Part shown: piece by piece, positions 55,157 through 63,748 of the stretch
Numbering within the stretch: the first letter of the stretch is position 1
Layout of the letters: every line of letters begins with the position of its first letter
Origin: Pseudomonas fluorescens NCIMB 11764
Lineage (GTDB): Bacteria; Pseudomonadota; Gammaproteobacteria; Pseudomonadales; Pseudomonadaceae
Reading direction: 5' to 3'
Length of the DNA: 64,000 bases
Assembly (NCBI RefSeq): GCF_000293885.2
Contig: NZ_CP010945.1
Location: forward strand, 2,996,001-3,060,000
Notes under the pieces: model-generated
Told to the model about the DNA's origin: nothing
Databases searched by the model: none
The model's input: only the letters and a program-made list of their open reading frames with translations
Program-made: the position numbers and the translations under genes

Positions 55157-56050
55157 TTACTGCTTATCGCGAATCGAGAAATTCGCCATGTGCTCCAGGC
55201 CCTTGATCAGTGCCGAGTGATCCCAGTTGCTGCCACCGATGGCCGCGCAGGTGCTGAACACTTGCTGGGCGTTCGCGGTGTTCGGCAGGTTGATGTTCAG
55301 CTCCCTGGCGCCTTGCAGGGCCAGGTTCAGGTCCTTCTGGTGCAGGCTGATGCGGAAGCCCGGGTCGAAGGTGCCTTTGATCATGCGTTCGCCGTGCACT
55401 TCGAGGATCTTCGATGAAGCGAAACCGCCCATCAGCGCTTCACGTACCTTGGCGGGATCGGCACCGTTTTTCGAGGCGAACAACAGGGCTTCGGCGACGG
55501 CCTGGATGTTCAGCGCGACGATGATCTGGTTCGCCACTTTCGCGGTTTGGCCATCGCCATTGCCACCGACCAGGGTGATGTTCTTGCCCATGGCCTGGAA
55601 CAGCGGCAGTGCGCGTTCGAAGGCGTCGGCATCGCCGCCGACCATGATGCTCAGGGTCGCAGCCTTGGCGCCGACTTCACCGCCGGAAACCGGTGCGTCG
55701 AGGTACTGCGCGCCTTTTTCGTTGATTTTGGTCGCGAAGGCTTTGGTGGCGGTGGGCGAGATCGAGCTCATGTCGATCACGATTTTGCCTTTGCCGACAC
55801 CGGCCGCTACGCCGTCGGCGCGGAACAGTACGTCATCGACCTGCGGAGTATCCGGCACCATGACGATGATGAATTCGGCTTCTTGCGCGACTTCTTTCGG
55901 GTTGGCCAAAGCGACGGCGCCACCGGCAACCAGGTCGGCAGGCGCGGCGTCGTGGTGCGCCGACAGGAACAGGCTGTGACCGGCTTTTTGCAGGTTCAAC
56001 GCCATTGGGTGGCCCATGATGCCGGTGCCGATAAATCCGATTTTAGCCAT
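55157..56050 (-). CDS. glxR: Tartronate semialdehyde reductase GlxR
   Basis: 297 residues from ATG 56050. Rossmann start KIGFIGTGIMGHPMALNLQK, substrate motif DAPVSGGEVGAKAATLS and the catalytic Lys in GQTAKVANQIIVALN, all of the beta-hydroxyacid dehydrogenase family. Reduces tartronate semialdehyde (made by Gcl) to D-glycerate. Confidence 0.94.
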   Translation of the reverse strand: MAKIGFIGTGIMGHPMALNLQKAGHSLFLSAHHDAAPADLVAGGAVALANPKEVAQEAEFIIVMVPDTPQVDDVLFRADGVAAGVGKGKIVIDMSSISPTATKAFATKINEKGAQYLDAPVSGGEVGAKAATLSIMVGGDADAFERALPLFQAMGKNITLVGGNGDGQTAKVANQIIVALNIQAVAEALLFASKNGADPAKVREALMGGFASSKILEVHGERMIKGTFDPGFRISLHQKDLNLALQGARELNINLPNTANAQQVFSTCAAIGGSNWDHSALIKGLEHMANFSIRDKQ

Positions 56051-56099
56051 GAGAAATTCCTCTTGTTTTTGTCTTGCCAAATAATGTGTGCAGCACACC

Positions 56100-56234
56100 C
56101 TGTGGCGAGGGAGCTTGCTCGCGCCGGGCCGCGCAGCGGCCCCAAAACCAACCGCTGTGGTGTATCAGGCAGAAGCGGCATTCAGGTTTTGCGCCTGCTT
56201 CGCAGCCGAGCGGGAGCAAGCTCCCTCGCCACAG
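56100..56234. repeat. REPIN/MITE-like element, family 1, copy 3
   Basis: 21-base exact terminal inverted repeats 56100-56120 and 56214-56234. Inserted between glxR and hyi inside the gcl operon. Same inner segments as copies at 49088 and 52179. Confidence 0.92.
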
Positions 56235-56250
56235 TGGTTCTGCGTCAGCT

Positions 56251-57033
56251 TCAAATCGCGTTATGGGTTTTCAGCCAGCCCAGACCCGCTTCGGTGGTGG
56301 TCAGCGGCTTGTATTCACAGCCAACCCAACCCTGATAACCAATGCGGTCCAGGTGTTCGAACAGGAAGCGGTAGTTGATTTCACCGGTGCCCGGTTCGTT
56401 GCGTCCAGGGTTGTCGGCCAGCTGGATGTGGTTGATCTCGCCCAGGTGCGCGGCCATGGTGCGGGCCAGGTCACCCTCCATGATTTGCATGTGATAGATG
56501 TCGTATTGCAGGAACAGGTTGGCACTGCCGACCTGTTCGCGAATCGACAGGGCTTGCGCCGTGTTGTTCAGATAAAAACCCGGGATGTCGCGGGTGTTGA
56601 TCGCTTCCATCACCAGTTTGATACCCGCCGCCTGCAGCTTGTCGGCCGCGTACTTGAGGTTGGCGACAAAGGTTTTTTCCACGGTGGCATCGTCGATGCC
56701 CTGTGGACGAATACCGGCCAGGCAGTTCACCTGGGTGTTGCCCAGCACTTGTGCGTAAGCGATGGCCAGATCGACACCGGCGCGGAACTCTTCGACCCGG
56801 TCCGGCAGGCAGGCAATGCCGCGCTCGCCCTTGGCCCAGTCACCGGCCGGCAGGTTGAACAGCACCTGGGTCAGGCCATTGGCGTCGAGCTTGGCCTTGA
56901 TGTCGGCGGAGCTGAAGTCGTAGGGGAACAGGTATTCGACACCACTGAAGCCGGCCTTGGCGGCCGCTTCAAAACGGGCGAGGAAATCCTGTTCGGTGAA
57001 CAGCATGGACAGGTTGGCTGCGAAACGCGGCAT
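56251..57033 (-). CDS. hyi: Hydroxypyruvate isomerase Hyi
   Basis: 260 residues, TIM-barrel of the AP-endonuclease 2 family. Starts PRFAANLSMLFTEQDFLARF; metal-binding Glu/His residues lie in KLVMEAINTRDIPGFYLNN, QYDIYHMQIMEGDLAR and GHIQLADNPGRNEPG-like segments. Interconverts tartronate semialdehyde and hydroxypyruvate. Second gene of the gcl operon. Confidence 0.93.
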   Translation of the reverse strand: MPRFAANLSMLFTEQDFLARFEAAAKAGFSGVEYLFPYDFSSADIKAKLDANGLTQVLFNLPAGDWAKGERGIACLPDRVEEFRAGVDLAIAYAQVLGNTQVNCLAGIRPQGIDDATVEKTFVANLKYAADKLQAAGIKLVMEAINTRDIPGFYLNNTAQALSIREQVGSANLFLQYDIYHMQIMEGDLARTMAAHLGEINHIQLADNPGRNEPGTGEINYRFLFEHLDRIGYQGWVGCEYKPLTTTEAGLGWLKTHNAI

Positions 57034-57094
57034 GGTGGTCTCCCGTATGTGTGGGGTGGTCGTTCCCGGATCCTTGTGGGAGCGACCCTACAAG

Positions 57095-58870
57095 TTAATC
57101 GAGCAACGAAATCGCCGTCGGCGCATCGTTGCCGACCAGCGCCAGGTCTTCGAATTCGTTGACGGCGTTGATCTCGGTGCCCATGGAAATGTTGGTCACG
57201 CGCTCCAGAATAATCTCGACGATCACCGGCACCTTGAACTCTTCGATCAGTTCCTGAGCCTTGCGCAGGGCAGGCTGGATCTGACCCGGTTCGAACACAC
57301 GCAGCGCCTTGCAACCGAGGCCTTCGGCGACCGCGACGTGATCGACGCCGTAACCGTTGAGTTCCGGAGCGTTCAGGTTATCGAAGGACAGCTGCACGCA
57401 GTAGTCCATGTCAAAACCGCGCTGGGCCTGACGAATCAGCCCCAGGTACGAGTTGTTTACCACAACATGGATGTACGGCAGTTTGAACTGCGCGCCCACG
57501 GCCAGCTCTTCGATCATGAACTGGAAATCATAGTCGCCCGACAGTGCCACGACCTTGCGGGTCGGATCGGCCTTGACCACGCCCAGCGCTGCCGGAATGG
57601 TCCAGCCTAGCGGGCCGGCCTGACCGCAGTTGATCCAGTGACGCGGCTTGTAGACGTGCAGGAACTGCGCGCCGGCAATCTGCGACAGACCGATGGTGCT
57701 GACGTAGCAGGTGTCTTTGCCGAACACCTGGTTCATCTCTTCGTACACGCGCTGCGGCTTGACCGGCACGTTGTCGAAGTGGGTCTTGCGCTGCAGGCTG
57801 GCTTTGCGCTGCTGGCAGTCTTGCAGCCAGGCGCTGCGGTTTTTCAGTTTGCCGGCGGCCTGCCATTCGCGAGCGACTTCGATGAACACGGTCAGCGCGG
57901 CAGCGGCGTCGGACACGATGCCCAGGTCCGGGGTGAACACGCGGCCGATCTGAGTGCCTTCGATGTCGACGTGAATGAACTTGCGGCCTTCGGTGTACAC
58001 GTCGACCGAACCGGTGTGACGGTTGGCCCAACGGTTACCGATGCCGAGTACGACGTCGGATTTCAGCATCGTGGCGTTGCCGTAACGGTGCGAGGTCTGC
58101 AAGCCAACCATGCCGACCATCAGCGGGTGATCGTCCGGAATGGTGCCCCAGCCCATCAGGGTCGGAATCACCGGAATACCGGTCAGCTCTGCGAATTCCA
58201 CCAGCAATTCGCTGGCGTCGGCATTGATGATGCCGCCACCGGCCACCAGCAACGGACGTTCGGCCTGATCAAGGAGGGCCAAGGCTTTTTCCACCTGAAC
58301 GCGGGTCGCGCTCGGCTTGGCCAATGGCAGCGGCTGGTAGGCATCGATGTCGAATTCGATTTCGGCCATCTGCACGTCGAACGGCAGATCGATCAGCACC
58401 GGACCCGGGCGGCCGGAGCGCATTTCGAAGAACGCCTTCTGGAACGCGTAAGGCACCTGGCCCGGCTCCAGAACGGTGGTTGCCCACTTGGTCACTGGCT
58501 TGACGATGCTGGTGATGTCGACGGCCTGGAAGTCTTCCTTGTGCATCCGGGCGCGGGGTGCTTGCCCCGTGATGCACAGGATCGGGATCGAGTCGGCCGA
58601 GGCGCTGTAGAGCCCGGTGACCATGTCCGTACCGGCCGGGCCGGAGGTGCCGATGCACACGCCGATGTTGCCGGCCTTGGTGCGAGTGTAGCCCTCGGCC
58701 ATGTGCGAGGCGCCTTCAACGTGGCGAGCGAGGACGTGATCGATGCCACCGACCTTCTGCAAGGCGTTGTACAGCGGGTTGATCGCGGCGCCCGGGATGC
58801 CAAAAGCGGTATCAACCCCTTCGCGGCGCATCACCAGAACGGCGGCTTCGATTGCTCTCATTTTGCTCAT
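57095..58870 (-). CDS. gcl: Glyoxylate carboligase Gcl
   Basis: 591 residues from ATG 58870. Thiamin-diphosphate enzyme: N-terminal PYR domain, central FAD-type domain, C-terminal PP domain ([14 protein letters not shown]). Val51 in [16 protein letters not shown] stands where most ThDP enzymes have the catalytic Glu, a hallmark of Gcl. It joins two glyoxylates to tartronate semialdehyde plus CO2. First gene of gcl-hyi-glxR-ttuD-pyk, which drains glyoxylate from purine, glycolate or allantoin breakdown. Confidence 0.96.
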   Translation of the reverse strand: MSKMRAIEAAVLVMRREGVDTAFGIPGAAINPLYNALQKVGGIDHVLARHVEGASHMAEGYTRTKAGNIGVCIGTSGPAGTDMVTGLYSASADSIPILCITGQAPRARMHKEDFQAVDITSIVKPVTKWATTVLEPGQVPYAFQKAFFEMRSGRPGPVLIDLPFDVQMAEIEFDIDAYQPLPLAKPSATRVQVEKALALLDQAERPLLVAGGGIINADASELLVEFAELTGIPVIPTLMGWGTIPDDHPLMVGMVGLQTSHRYGNATMLKSDVVLGIGNRWANRHTGSVDVYTEGRKFIHVDIEGTQIGRVFTPDLGIVSDAAAALTVFIEVAREWQAAGKLKNRSAWLQDCQQRKASLQRKTHFDNVPVKPQRVYEEMNQVFGKDTCYVSTIGLSQIAGAQFLHVYKPRHWINCGQAGPLGWTIPAALGVVKADPTRKVVALSGDYDFQFMIEELAVGAQFKLPYIHVVVNNSYLGLIRQAQRGFDMDYCVQLSFDNLNAPELNGYGVDHVAVAEGLGCKALRVFEPGQIQPALRKAQELIEEFKVPVIVEIILERVTNISMGTEINAVNEFEDLALVGNDAPTAISLLD

Positions 58871-58896
58871 GGTTTTGTGCCTCTTACGTTTTGTAA

Positions 58897-58906
58897 TTGT
58901 ATACAA
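58897..58906. promoter_or_regulatory. Palindromic operator-like site TTGTATACAA, copy 1
   Basis: A perfect 10-base palindrome 27 bases upstream of the gcl start. An identical copy lies at 59035, 138 bases away (about 13 helical turns), in the same intergenic region. This pattern resembles GntR/FCD-type operators. No such regulator is encoded in this window. Confidence 0.6.
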
Positions 58907-59034
58907 GTGGCTTTGCGCAGAGTGTATTCACGGCGGACGGCGCAGGTCAATCCATTTTCTCAAGCGACTGTTTCATTCGTCGGAAGCCTGTTCTGCTGTG
59001 GCTTTTCGTCGCATGGGGCGCTTTTCGAGAATTA

Positions 59035-59044
59035 TTGTATACAA
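59035..59044. promoter_or_regulatory. Palindromic operator-like site TTGTATACAA, copy 2
   Basis: Identical to the site at 58897; it stands 94 bases before the glcG-like ATG in an AT-rich stretch. The two sites could control the divergent gcl and glcG-like genes together, possibly through a DNA loop. Confidence 0.6.
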
Positions 59045-59137
59045 AAAAATAACTCATTGTGTTCTATTTGTTGCATCGGTCTGCAGCACAAACGCGCAGT
59101 CCATTCGCTTTCCCTATAACAAAATGAGGACGGCACC

Positions 59138-59578
59138 ATGAGCGCTTTAACCTTGAAAATGGCAGTCAACCTGACCAGTCAGGCCATCTCCGCCGCGCGT
59201 GCGATTTCGGCGGCCCCGTTGACCATTGCCGTGCTGGATGCCGGCGGGCATCTGCTTTCGCTTCAACGCGAAGACGGCGCCAGCCTGCTGCGACCGCACA
59301 TCGCCATCGGCAAAGCCTGGGGCGCGATCGCACTGGGCAAAGGCTCTCGCCTGCTGGCACTGGACGCCCAGCAACGCCCGGCGTTTATTGCGGCTTTGAA
59401 CAGTCTGGGGCAGGGCAGTGTGGTGCCGGCACCGGGAGGGGTGTTGATTCGGGATCAGGACGGGAATGTGCTGGGAGCGGTGGGGATCAGCGGGGATCTG
59501 TCGGATGTCGACGAACAGTGTGCGATCAATGCGATCGAGGCGTTGGGGTTGCGGGCGGATGCGGGGGTGAGTGCTTAA
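59138..59578 (+). CDS. GlcG/HbpS-like protein
   Basis: 146 residues, one GlcG domain (AISAARAISAAPLTIAVLDA, then GGHLLSLQREDGASLLRP; GGVLIRDQDGNVLGAVGISG). Such proteins sit beside glyoxylate and glycolate genes but their role is unclear; some bind heme. Divergent from gcl and sharing its upstream region with the two palindromes. Confidence 0.88.
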   Translation: MSALTLKMAVNLTSQAISAARAISAAPLTIAVLDAGGHLLSLQREDGASLLRPHIAIGKAWGAIALGKGSRLLALDAQQRPAFIAALNSLGQGSVVPAPGGVLIRDQDGNVLGAVGISGDLSDVDEQCAINAIEALGLRADAGVSA

Positions 59579-59601
59579 TCTTTATTGATTGATCTATCGC
59601 C

Positions 59602-59676
59602 ATCGCCGGCAGGCTGGCTCCCACAGGGGAATATCTGAGCATCAGAGATCACTGTGGGAGCTAGCGTGCAAGCGAT
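59602..59676. repeat. REPIN-like element, family 2, after the glcG-like gene
   Basis: 25-base near-perfect arms 59602-59626 and 59652-59676 (CTGTGGGAGCTAGCG type). It lies between convergent genes. Confidence 0.8.
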
Positions 59677-59691
59677 AAAGTCACCGCAATC

Positions 59692-60300
59692 TTAATGATC
59701 CGGCTCACATCCTTTAAGCACCAACCGAATAATCGTCCGCGCCGCGGCTTCATAATCCTCTTCATCCAGCTTGGCCTTGCCGGTAATCGCGGTGATCTGC
59801 CAGTCAAAGTCGGCGTAGGTCTGGGTCGCGGCCCAGATGCTGAACATCAGGTGGTTGGGGTCGATGGGGGAGATCTGGCCGCGGTCGATCCAGGTCTGGA
59901 TGCAATCGATGTTGTGCTTGGCCTGGCTGTTCAGTTGTTCGACCAGGTCGGCGCTCAGGTGCGGGGCGCCGTGCATGATTTCGCTGGCGAACACCTTGGA
60001 GGCGAAGGGCAGGTCGCGGGAGATGCGGATTTTCGAGCGAATGTAGCCGCTCAGCACTTCACTGGGCACGCCGTCGGCGTTGAACGGCGTCGAGGCCTGC
60101 AGGATGGGCTCGATGATGCTTTCCAGGACCTCGCGGTAGAGGTTTTCCTTGGATTTGAAGTAGTAGTAGACGTTGGGCTTGGGCAATCCCGCCTTGGCTG
60201 CGATGTCACTGGTTTTGGTCGCAGCGAAGCCCTTGTCGGCAAATTCTTCACTGGCGGCACGCAGGATCAGTTCTTTGTTGCGCTCGCGGATAGTGCTCAT
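59692..60300 (-). CDS. TetR-family regulator, RutR-like
   Basis: 202 residues from ATG 60300. N-terminal TetR helix-turn-helix (FADKGFAATKTSDIAAKAGL, PKPNVYYYFKSKENLYREVL) and a RutR-type C-terminal domain. RutR senses pyrimidines/purines in enterics. Neighbouring glyoxylate genes suggest it links purine or pyrimidine breakdown to glyoxylate use, but its operator is not the TTGTATACAA palindrome expected for GntR proteins. Confidence 0.82.
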   Translation of the reverse strand: MSTIRERNKELILRAASEEFADKGFAATKTSDIAAKAGLPKPNVYYYFKSKENLYREVLESIIEPILQASTPFNADGVPSEVLSGYIRSKIRISRDLPFASKVFASEIMHGAPHLSADLVEQLNSQAKHNIDCIQTWIDRGQISPIDPNHLMFSIWAATQTYADFDWQITAITGKAKLDEEDYEAAARTIIRLVLKGCEPDH

Positions 60301-60434
60301 AAACCAGGTGGTTCCTTGCCTGTTCTGGCGGTTGCGCATGGTAGCACCGGCCTCGCGCGACGCTCAAGAATGCCCCGTGTGGTGCTCGGCCACGCTATGC
60401 TGCGCAGTATTCATTCAAGAAGGACACCTGATTC

Positions 60435-61349
60435 ATGGCAGGAAGCAGTTTACTGTTGCTGATCGACGACATTGCCGCCGTACTCGACGACGTGGCGTTG
60501 ATGACCAAAATGGCCGCCAAGAAAACCGCCGGCGTGCTCGGTGACGACCTGGCGCTCAACGCCCAGCAGGTCAGTGGTGTACGCGCCGAGCGGGAAATCC
60601 CGGTGGTCTGGGCGGTTGCCAAGGGCTCCTTTCTCAACAAACTGATCCTGGTGCCCTCGGCGTTGGCGATCAGTGCGTTCATTCCCTGGCTGGTCACGCC
60701 GTTGCTGATGGTCGGCGGCGCCTACCTGTGTTTCGAAGGTTTCGAGAAGCTCGCGCACAAGTTCCTGCACAGCAAGGCTGAAGATCAGGCAGAGCATGCG
60801 GAATTGGTCGAAGCCGTGGCCGATCCGGCGGTCGATCTGGTGGCGTTCGAAAAGGACAAGATCAAGGGCGCCATCCGCACCGACTTCATTCTTTCAGCGG
60901 AAATCATCGCCATCACCCTCGGCACCGTGGCGGATGCGTCGCTGACCCAGCAAGTCATCGTGCTCTCAGGCATCGCCATCGTCATGACCATCGGCGTCTA
61001 TGGTCTGGTGGCCGGCATCGTCAAGCTCGATGATCTCGGCCTGTGGCTGACCCAGAAGCCCGGCCAGATGGCTAAAAGCATCGGCGGCGGGATTTTGCGT
61101 GCGGCGCCCTACATGATGAAAAGCCTGTCGGTGATCGGCACAGCGGCGATGTTTCTGGTGGGCGGCGGGATTCTCACCCACGGCGTACCGGTGGTTCATC
61201 ACTGGATCGAAAGCGTCAGCGCGGGGGCGGGCGGTGCCGGGTTTATCGTGCCGACATTGTTGAACGCGGTGGCGGGGATTGTGGCGGGTGCGGTGGTGTT
61301 GGCGGGTGTGATGGTTGTCAGCAAGATCTGGAAAACAGTGAAAGGCTAA
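60435..61349 (+). CDS. DUF808 membrane protein
   Basis: 304 residues, starting [20 protein letters not shown], the DUF808 (YedI) signature. About five to six membrane segments follow. Function unknown in all members. Monocistronic; followed by a strong bidirectional terminator. Confidence 0.88.
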   Translation: MAGSSLLLLIDDIAAVLDDVALMTKMAAKKTAGVLGDDLALNAQQVSGVRAEREIPVVWAVAKGSFLNKLILVPSALAISAFIPWLVTPLLMVGGAYLCFEGFEKLAHKFLHSKAEDQAEHAELVEAVADPAVDLVAFEKDKIKGAIRTDFILSAEIIAITLGTVADASLTQQVIVLSGIAIVMTIGVYGLVAGIVKLDDLGLWLTQKPGQMAKSIGGGILRAAPYMMKSLSVIGTAAMFLVGGGILTHGVPVVHHWIESVSAGAGGAGFIVPTLLNAVAGIVAGAVVLAGVMVVSKIWKTVKG

Positions 61350-61392
61350 CGCCTGACACAGTTGATTTGTGGTGTTTGAAGTACCGCGCATG

Positions 61393-61428
61393 AAAAAGGC
61401 CATTCGACTCGCATCGAATGGCCTTTTT
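61393..61428. terminator. Bidirectional terminator between the DUF808 gene and mlaA
   Basis: 15-base perfect arms 61393-61407 and 61414-61428 (AAAAAGGCCATTCGA and its complement), loop 6 bases, T-tracts on both strands. Confidence 0.92.
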
Positions 61429-61441
61429 TGTTGCTGCCGGA

Positions 61442-62230
61442 TTACTCGGCGATCTGCAGCTTGCGCGACTCGGTGTACACGTAGCGCACCTTCTCATACT
61501 CGAACGGCGAGTTCAGCTGGCCATAGCGGAAGCTGGTCTGGTGGCGCTTGTCGATGCTGCGCAGGATCCACACTTCAGGGTGGTTGGAGCTGACTTCGGC
61601 GACGTTCAGGAAGTTGATCGCGTTTTCGGCGGTGAAGTCCACGGCCAGGCCGCCGGTGTCGCGGATGTTGGAAGGGCCGAGGATCGGCAGCACGAAGTAG
61701 GCGCCGCCCGGTACGCCGTAGAAGCCGAGCGTCTGGCCGAAATCTTCGCTCTGGCGCGGCAGGCCCATGGCGGTGGCCGGGTCCCACAGGCCGGCAATAC
61801 CGATGGTGGTATTGAGCAGCAGGCGCGCGGTGGTTTCCATCGAACGCTTGCCCTTGAACTGCAGCAGGCTGTTCATCAGGTTCGGCACGTCGCCGAGGTT
61901 GTTGAAGAAGTTGCTGACGCCGGTGCGCAGGAAACCAGGCGTGATGTAGCGATAACCGTCGACCACCGGCAGGAACACCCATTGGTCGAAGCGGTAGTTG
62001 AAGTGATACACCCGGCGGTTCCACTCTTCCAGCGGGTCGTACACGTTCAGTGCGTTGAGGGTGGAGCGCTCGAACTCGCGCTGGTCCAGGCCCGGGTTGA
62101 ATTTCAGTTTGCTCAACGGCTCCTTGAAACCGTCATTGTCGATGACAACTGGCGCGTTGGCTTTGCTGTTGTCGGCATTGGCGACGCCTGCACAGAGTAA
62201 CGCTGCGATAAGCAGGAGGTATTTAGCCAC
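61442..62230 (-). CDS. mlaA: Outer-membrane lipid asymmetry protein MlaA (VacJ)
   Basis: 262 residues from GTG 62230. MlaA domain: DPLEEWNRRVYHFNYRFDQW, GVSNFFNNLGDVPNLMNSLL and GGAYFVLPILGPSNIRDTGG. It removes misplaced phospholipids from the outer leaflet of the outer membrane and passes them to MlaC. The signal peptide (LLIAALLCAGVANA-DN) has a Cys but no proper lipobox, so unlike enteric MlaA it may not be lipidated. Overlaps the upstream hydrolase gene by 8 bases. Confidence 0.93.
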   Translation of the reverse strand: MAKYLLLIAALLCAGVANADNSKANAPVVIDNDGFKEPLSKLKFNPGLDQREFERSTLNALNVYDPLEEWNRRVYHFNYRFDQWVFLPVVDGYRYITPGFLRTGVSNFFNNLGDVPNLMNSLLQFKGKRSMETTARLLLNTTIGIAGLWDPATAMGLPRQSEDFGQTLGFYGVPGGAYFVLPILGPSNIRDTGGLAVDFTAENAINFLNVAEVSSNHPEVWILRSIDKRHQTSFRYGQLNSPFEYEKVRYVYTESRKLQIAE

Positions 62231-63521
62231 GGAAGAACTCCAGCATGGCGTCGCTGTTGACGCGGTAGTTAAGGTTGCCGCAATGGCCGCCCAGTGGATA
62301 AACGGTCAAGCGATCGCCGAAGGTCTTGCGCAGGAAACCGAGGTCGCCAGGGCCGAGAATCACATCGTCGGCGTTATGCATGACCGCGATTTTCGGGCTG
62401 TCGTGCAGGTAATCCTTCAAGGCATACAGGCTGACCTGGTCGATCAGTTGCAGCAGGCTGCCGCCGTCGGTGCGCGCGCGCCACATCGGGATCACTTGTT
62501 CGGTGATGTAGCAGTCGAAGTCGCACTGCAGCGCACGCTTGAGGTACGGAGTGAGCGTCGTGCCTTCTGTGATAGGCGTTTTCGGCGGCGTGATCAGGCC
62601 GCGACGGTTGATCAGGTCCGAGGTAAAGGCGATGTCGGCGGCCGAGAAGCGGAACGACGTGCCGATGAGCATGGCCATCTGTTCGTTGGTCAGGTGTTGC
62701 TTGGACTGCTGGAAGTCATAGAGCAGGGCATCGTTGAGGTCGATGTAGCCTTTTTGCTGGAAGTAGCGGGTCAGTTTGTTCAGTACCAGTTCATAGAACG
62801 TCGTGCTGTTGTTGATGCCCTTGACCTCTGTCTGGACGAGTCTGTCCAGGTTGGTGATCGAGGTGTAGAGGTTGACCGGCGGGTTGAGCAGCAAGACTTT
62901 CTTGAAATTGAAGCTGCGGCGGGTTTCGTCCAGATGCGCGACGAATGCGGCGTCCAGGGCACCCAGGCTGTAACCGGTCAGGTAGTAATCGGTGACGGCC
63001 ACTTTCGGGTTTTGTGCCCGCACGGCCTGCATCACCCGGTACATGTCTTCGGCGTCATCCTTGGTGATACCGGGTGTGGCAAAGCGTGACGCAGCGCTCA
63101 TGAAGTCGAAACTGGTGGGCGACGACAGCTGTACTACGTGGTAACCGGCTTTGTAGTAGAGCTTTTTCAGGTATTCGTTGAGGCTGCTGTCATAGCGCGC
63201 GCCAGTGCCGGCGATCAGGAAGATCAGTGGGGCCGCTTTATCCTGGGTGGCGATGCGATAGGTCAGTTTCTTCACCGGCCAGAAGTTGTCCGGCAGTTCG
63301 AACTCACGCTCCGGGCGCAACGTGACGCTGCGGGTTTCCTGGTCGATGTCATCGTCAAGCGGCAACTCCGGACGCAGGTCCGGCGGCGTCGTGGCGATAG
63401 TCGCCTCGAACGGGTTGGTCAAAGGGTAGCCATAACTGGCAGCGTCGATATCGACCGCCAGTGCGGACGCACTCAAAATAAGGCCGCCAAACAGGGCGGC
63501 GAAGCGCAAGGAACGGAGCAT
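62223..63521 (-). CDS. Exported alpha/beta-hydrolase in operon with mlaA
   Basis: 432 residues from ATG 63521. Signal peptide (LRFAALFGGLILSASALA-VD). Alpha/beta-hydrolase fold with nucleophile motif GYSLG (TDYYLTGYSLGALDAAFVAH) and a late His in YPLGGHCGNLNYR. Periplasmic or outer-membrane lipase/esterase is likely, and translation coupling with mlaA suggests a lipid substrate. Homologues are sometimes misannotated as protein kinases; no kinase motif is seen. Confidence 0.8.
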   Translation of the reverse strand: MLRSLRFAALFGGLILSASALAVDIDAASYGYPLTNPFEATIATTPPDLRPELPLDDDIDQETRSVTLRPEREFELPDNFWPVKKLTYRIATQDKAAPLIFLIAGTGARYDSSLNEYLKKLYYKAGYHVVQLSSPTSFDFMSAASRFATPGITKDDAEDMYRVMQAVRAQNPKVAVTDYYLTGYSLGALDAAFVAHLDETRRSFNFKKVLLLNPPVNLYTSITNLDRLVQTEVKGINNSTTFYELVLNKLTRYFQQKGYIDLNDALLYDFQQSKQHLTNEQMAMLIGTSFRFSAADIAFTSDLINRRGLITPPKTPITEGTTLTPYLKRALQCDFDCYITEQVIPMWRARTDGGSLLQLIDQVSLYALKDYLHDSPKIAVMHNADDVILGPGDLGFLRKTFGDRLTVYPLGGHCGNLNYRVNSDAMLEFFRG

Positions 63522-63748
63522 GACTAGATCCCTTAGAGAGAATGGTGCCGGATGAAGTTCGCAGGCTATGACCACAGGGGTTGCGTCAAAGTGCCATGCA
63601 TCGGCACCAATCAGGCCTAATTTCGGAGTAATGGTAGGTGGACGATACACTTTGCAGCGATTGACTGCCCAGTTAACTGTTGTTAACGCTTGCGTCAGGC
63701 TGTCGTCGGATTAAGCTGGCCGCCGTTTTCGCTTATTGGAGTGCCTCA

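Noticed and set aside
57638..59119. 493-codon plus-strand open frame opposite gcl and its upstream region
   Set aside because: Shadow of gcl that runs into the promoter region; no recognisable domain.
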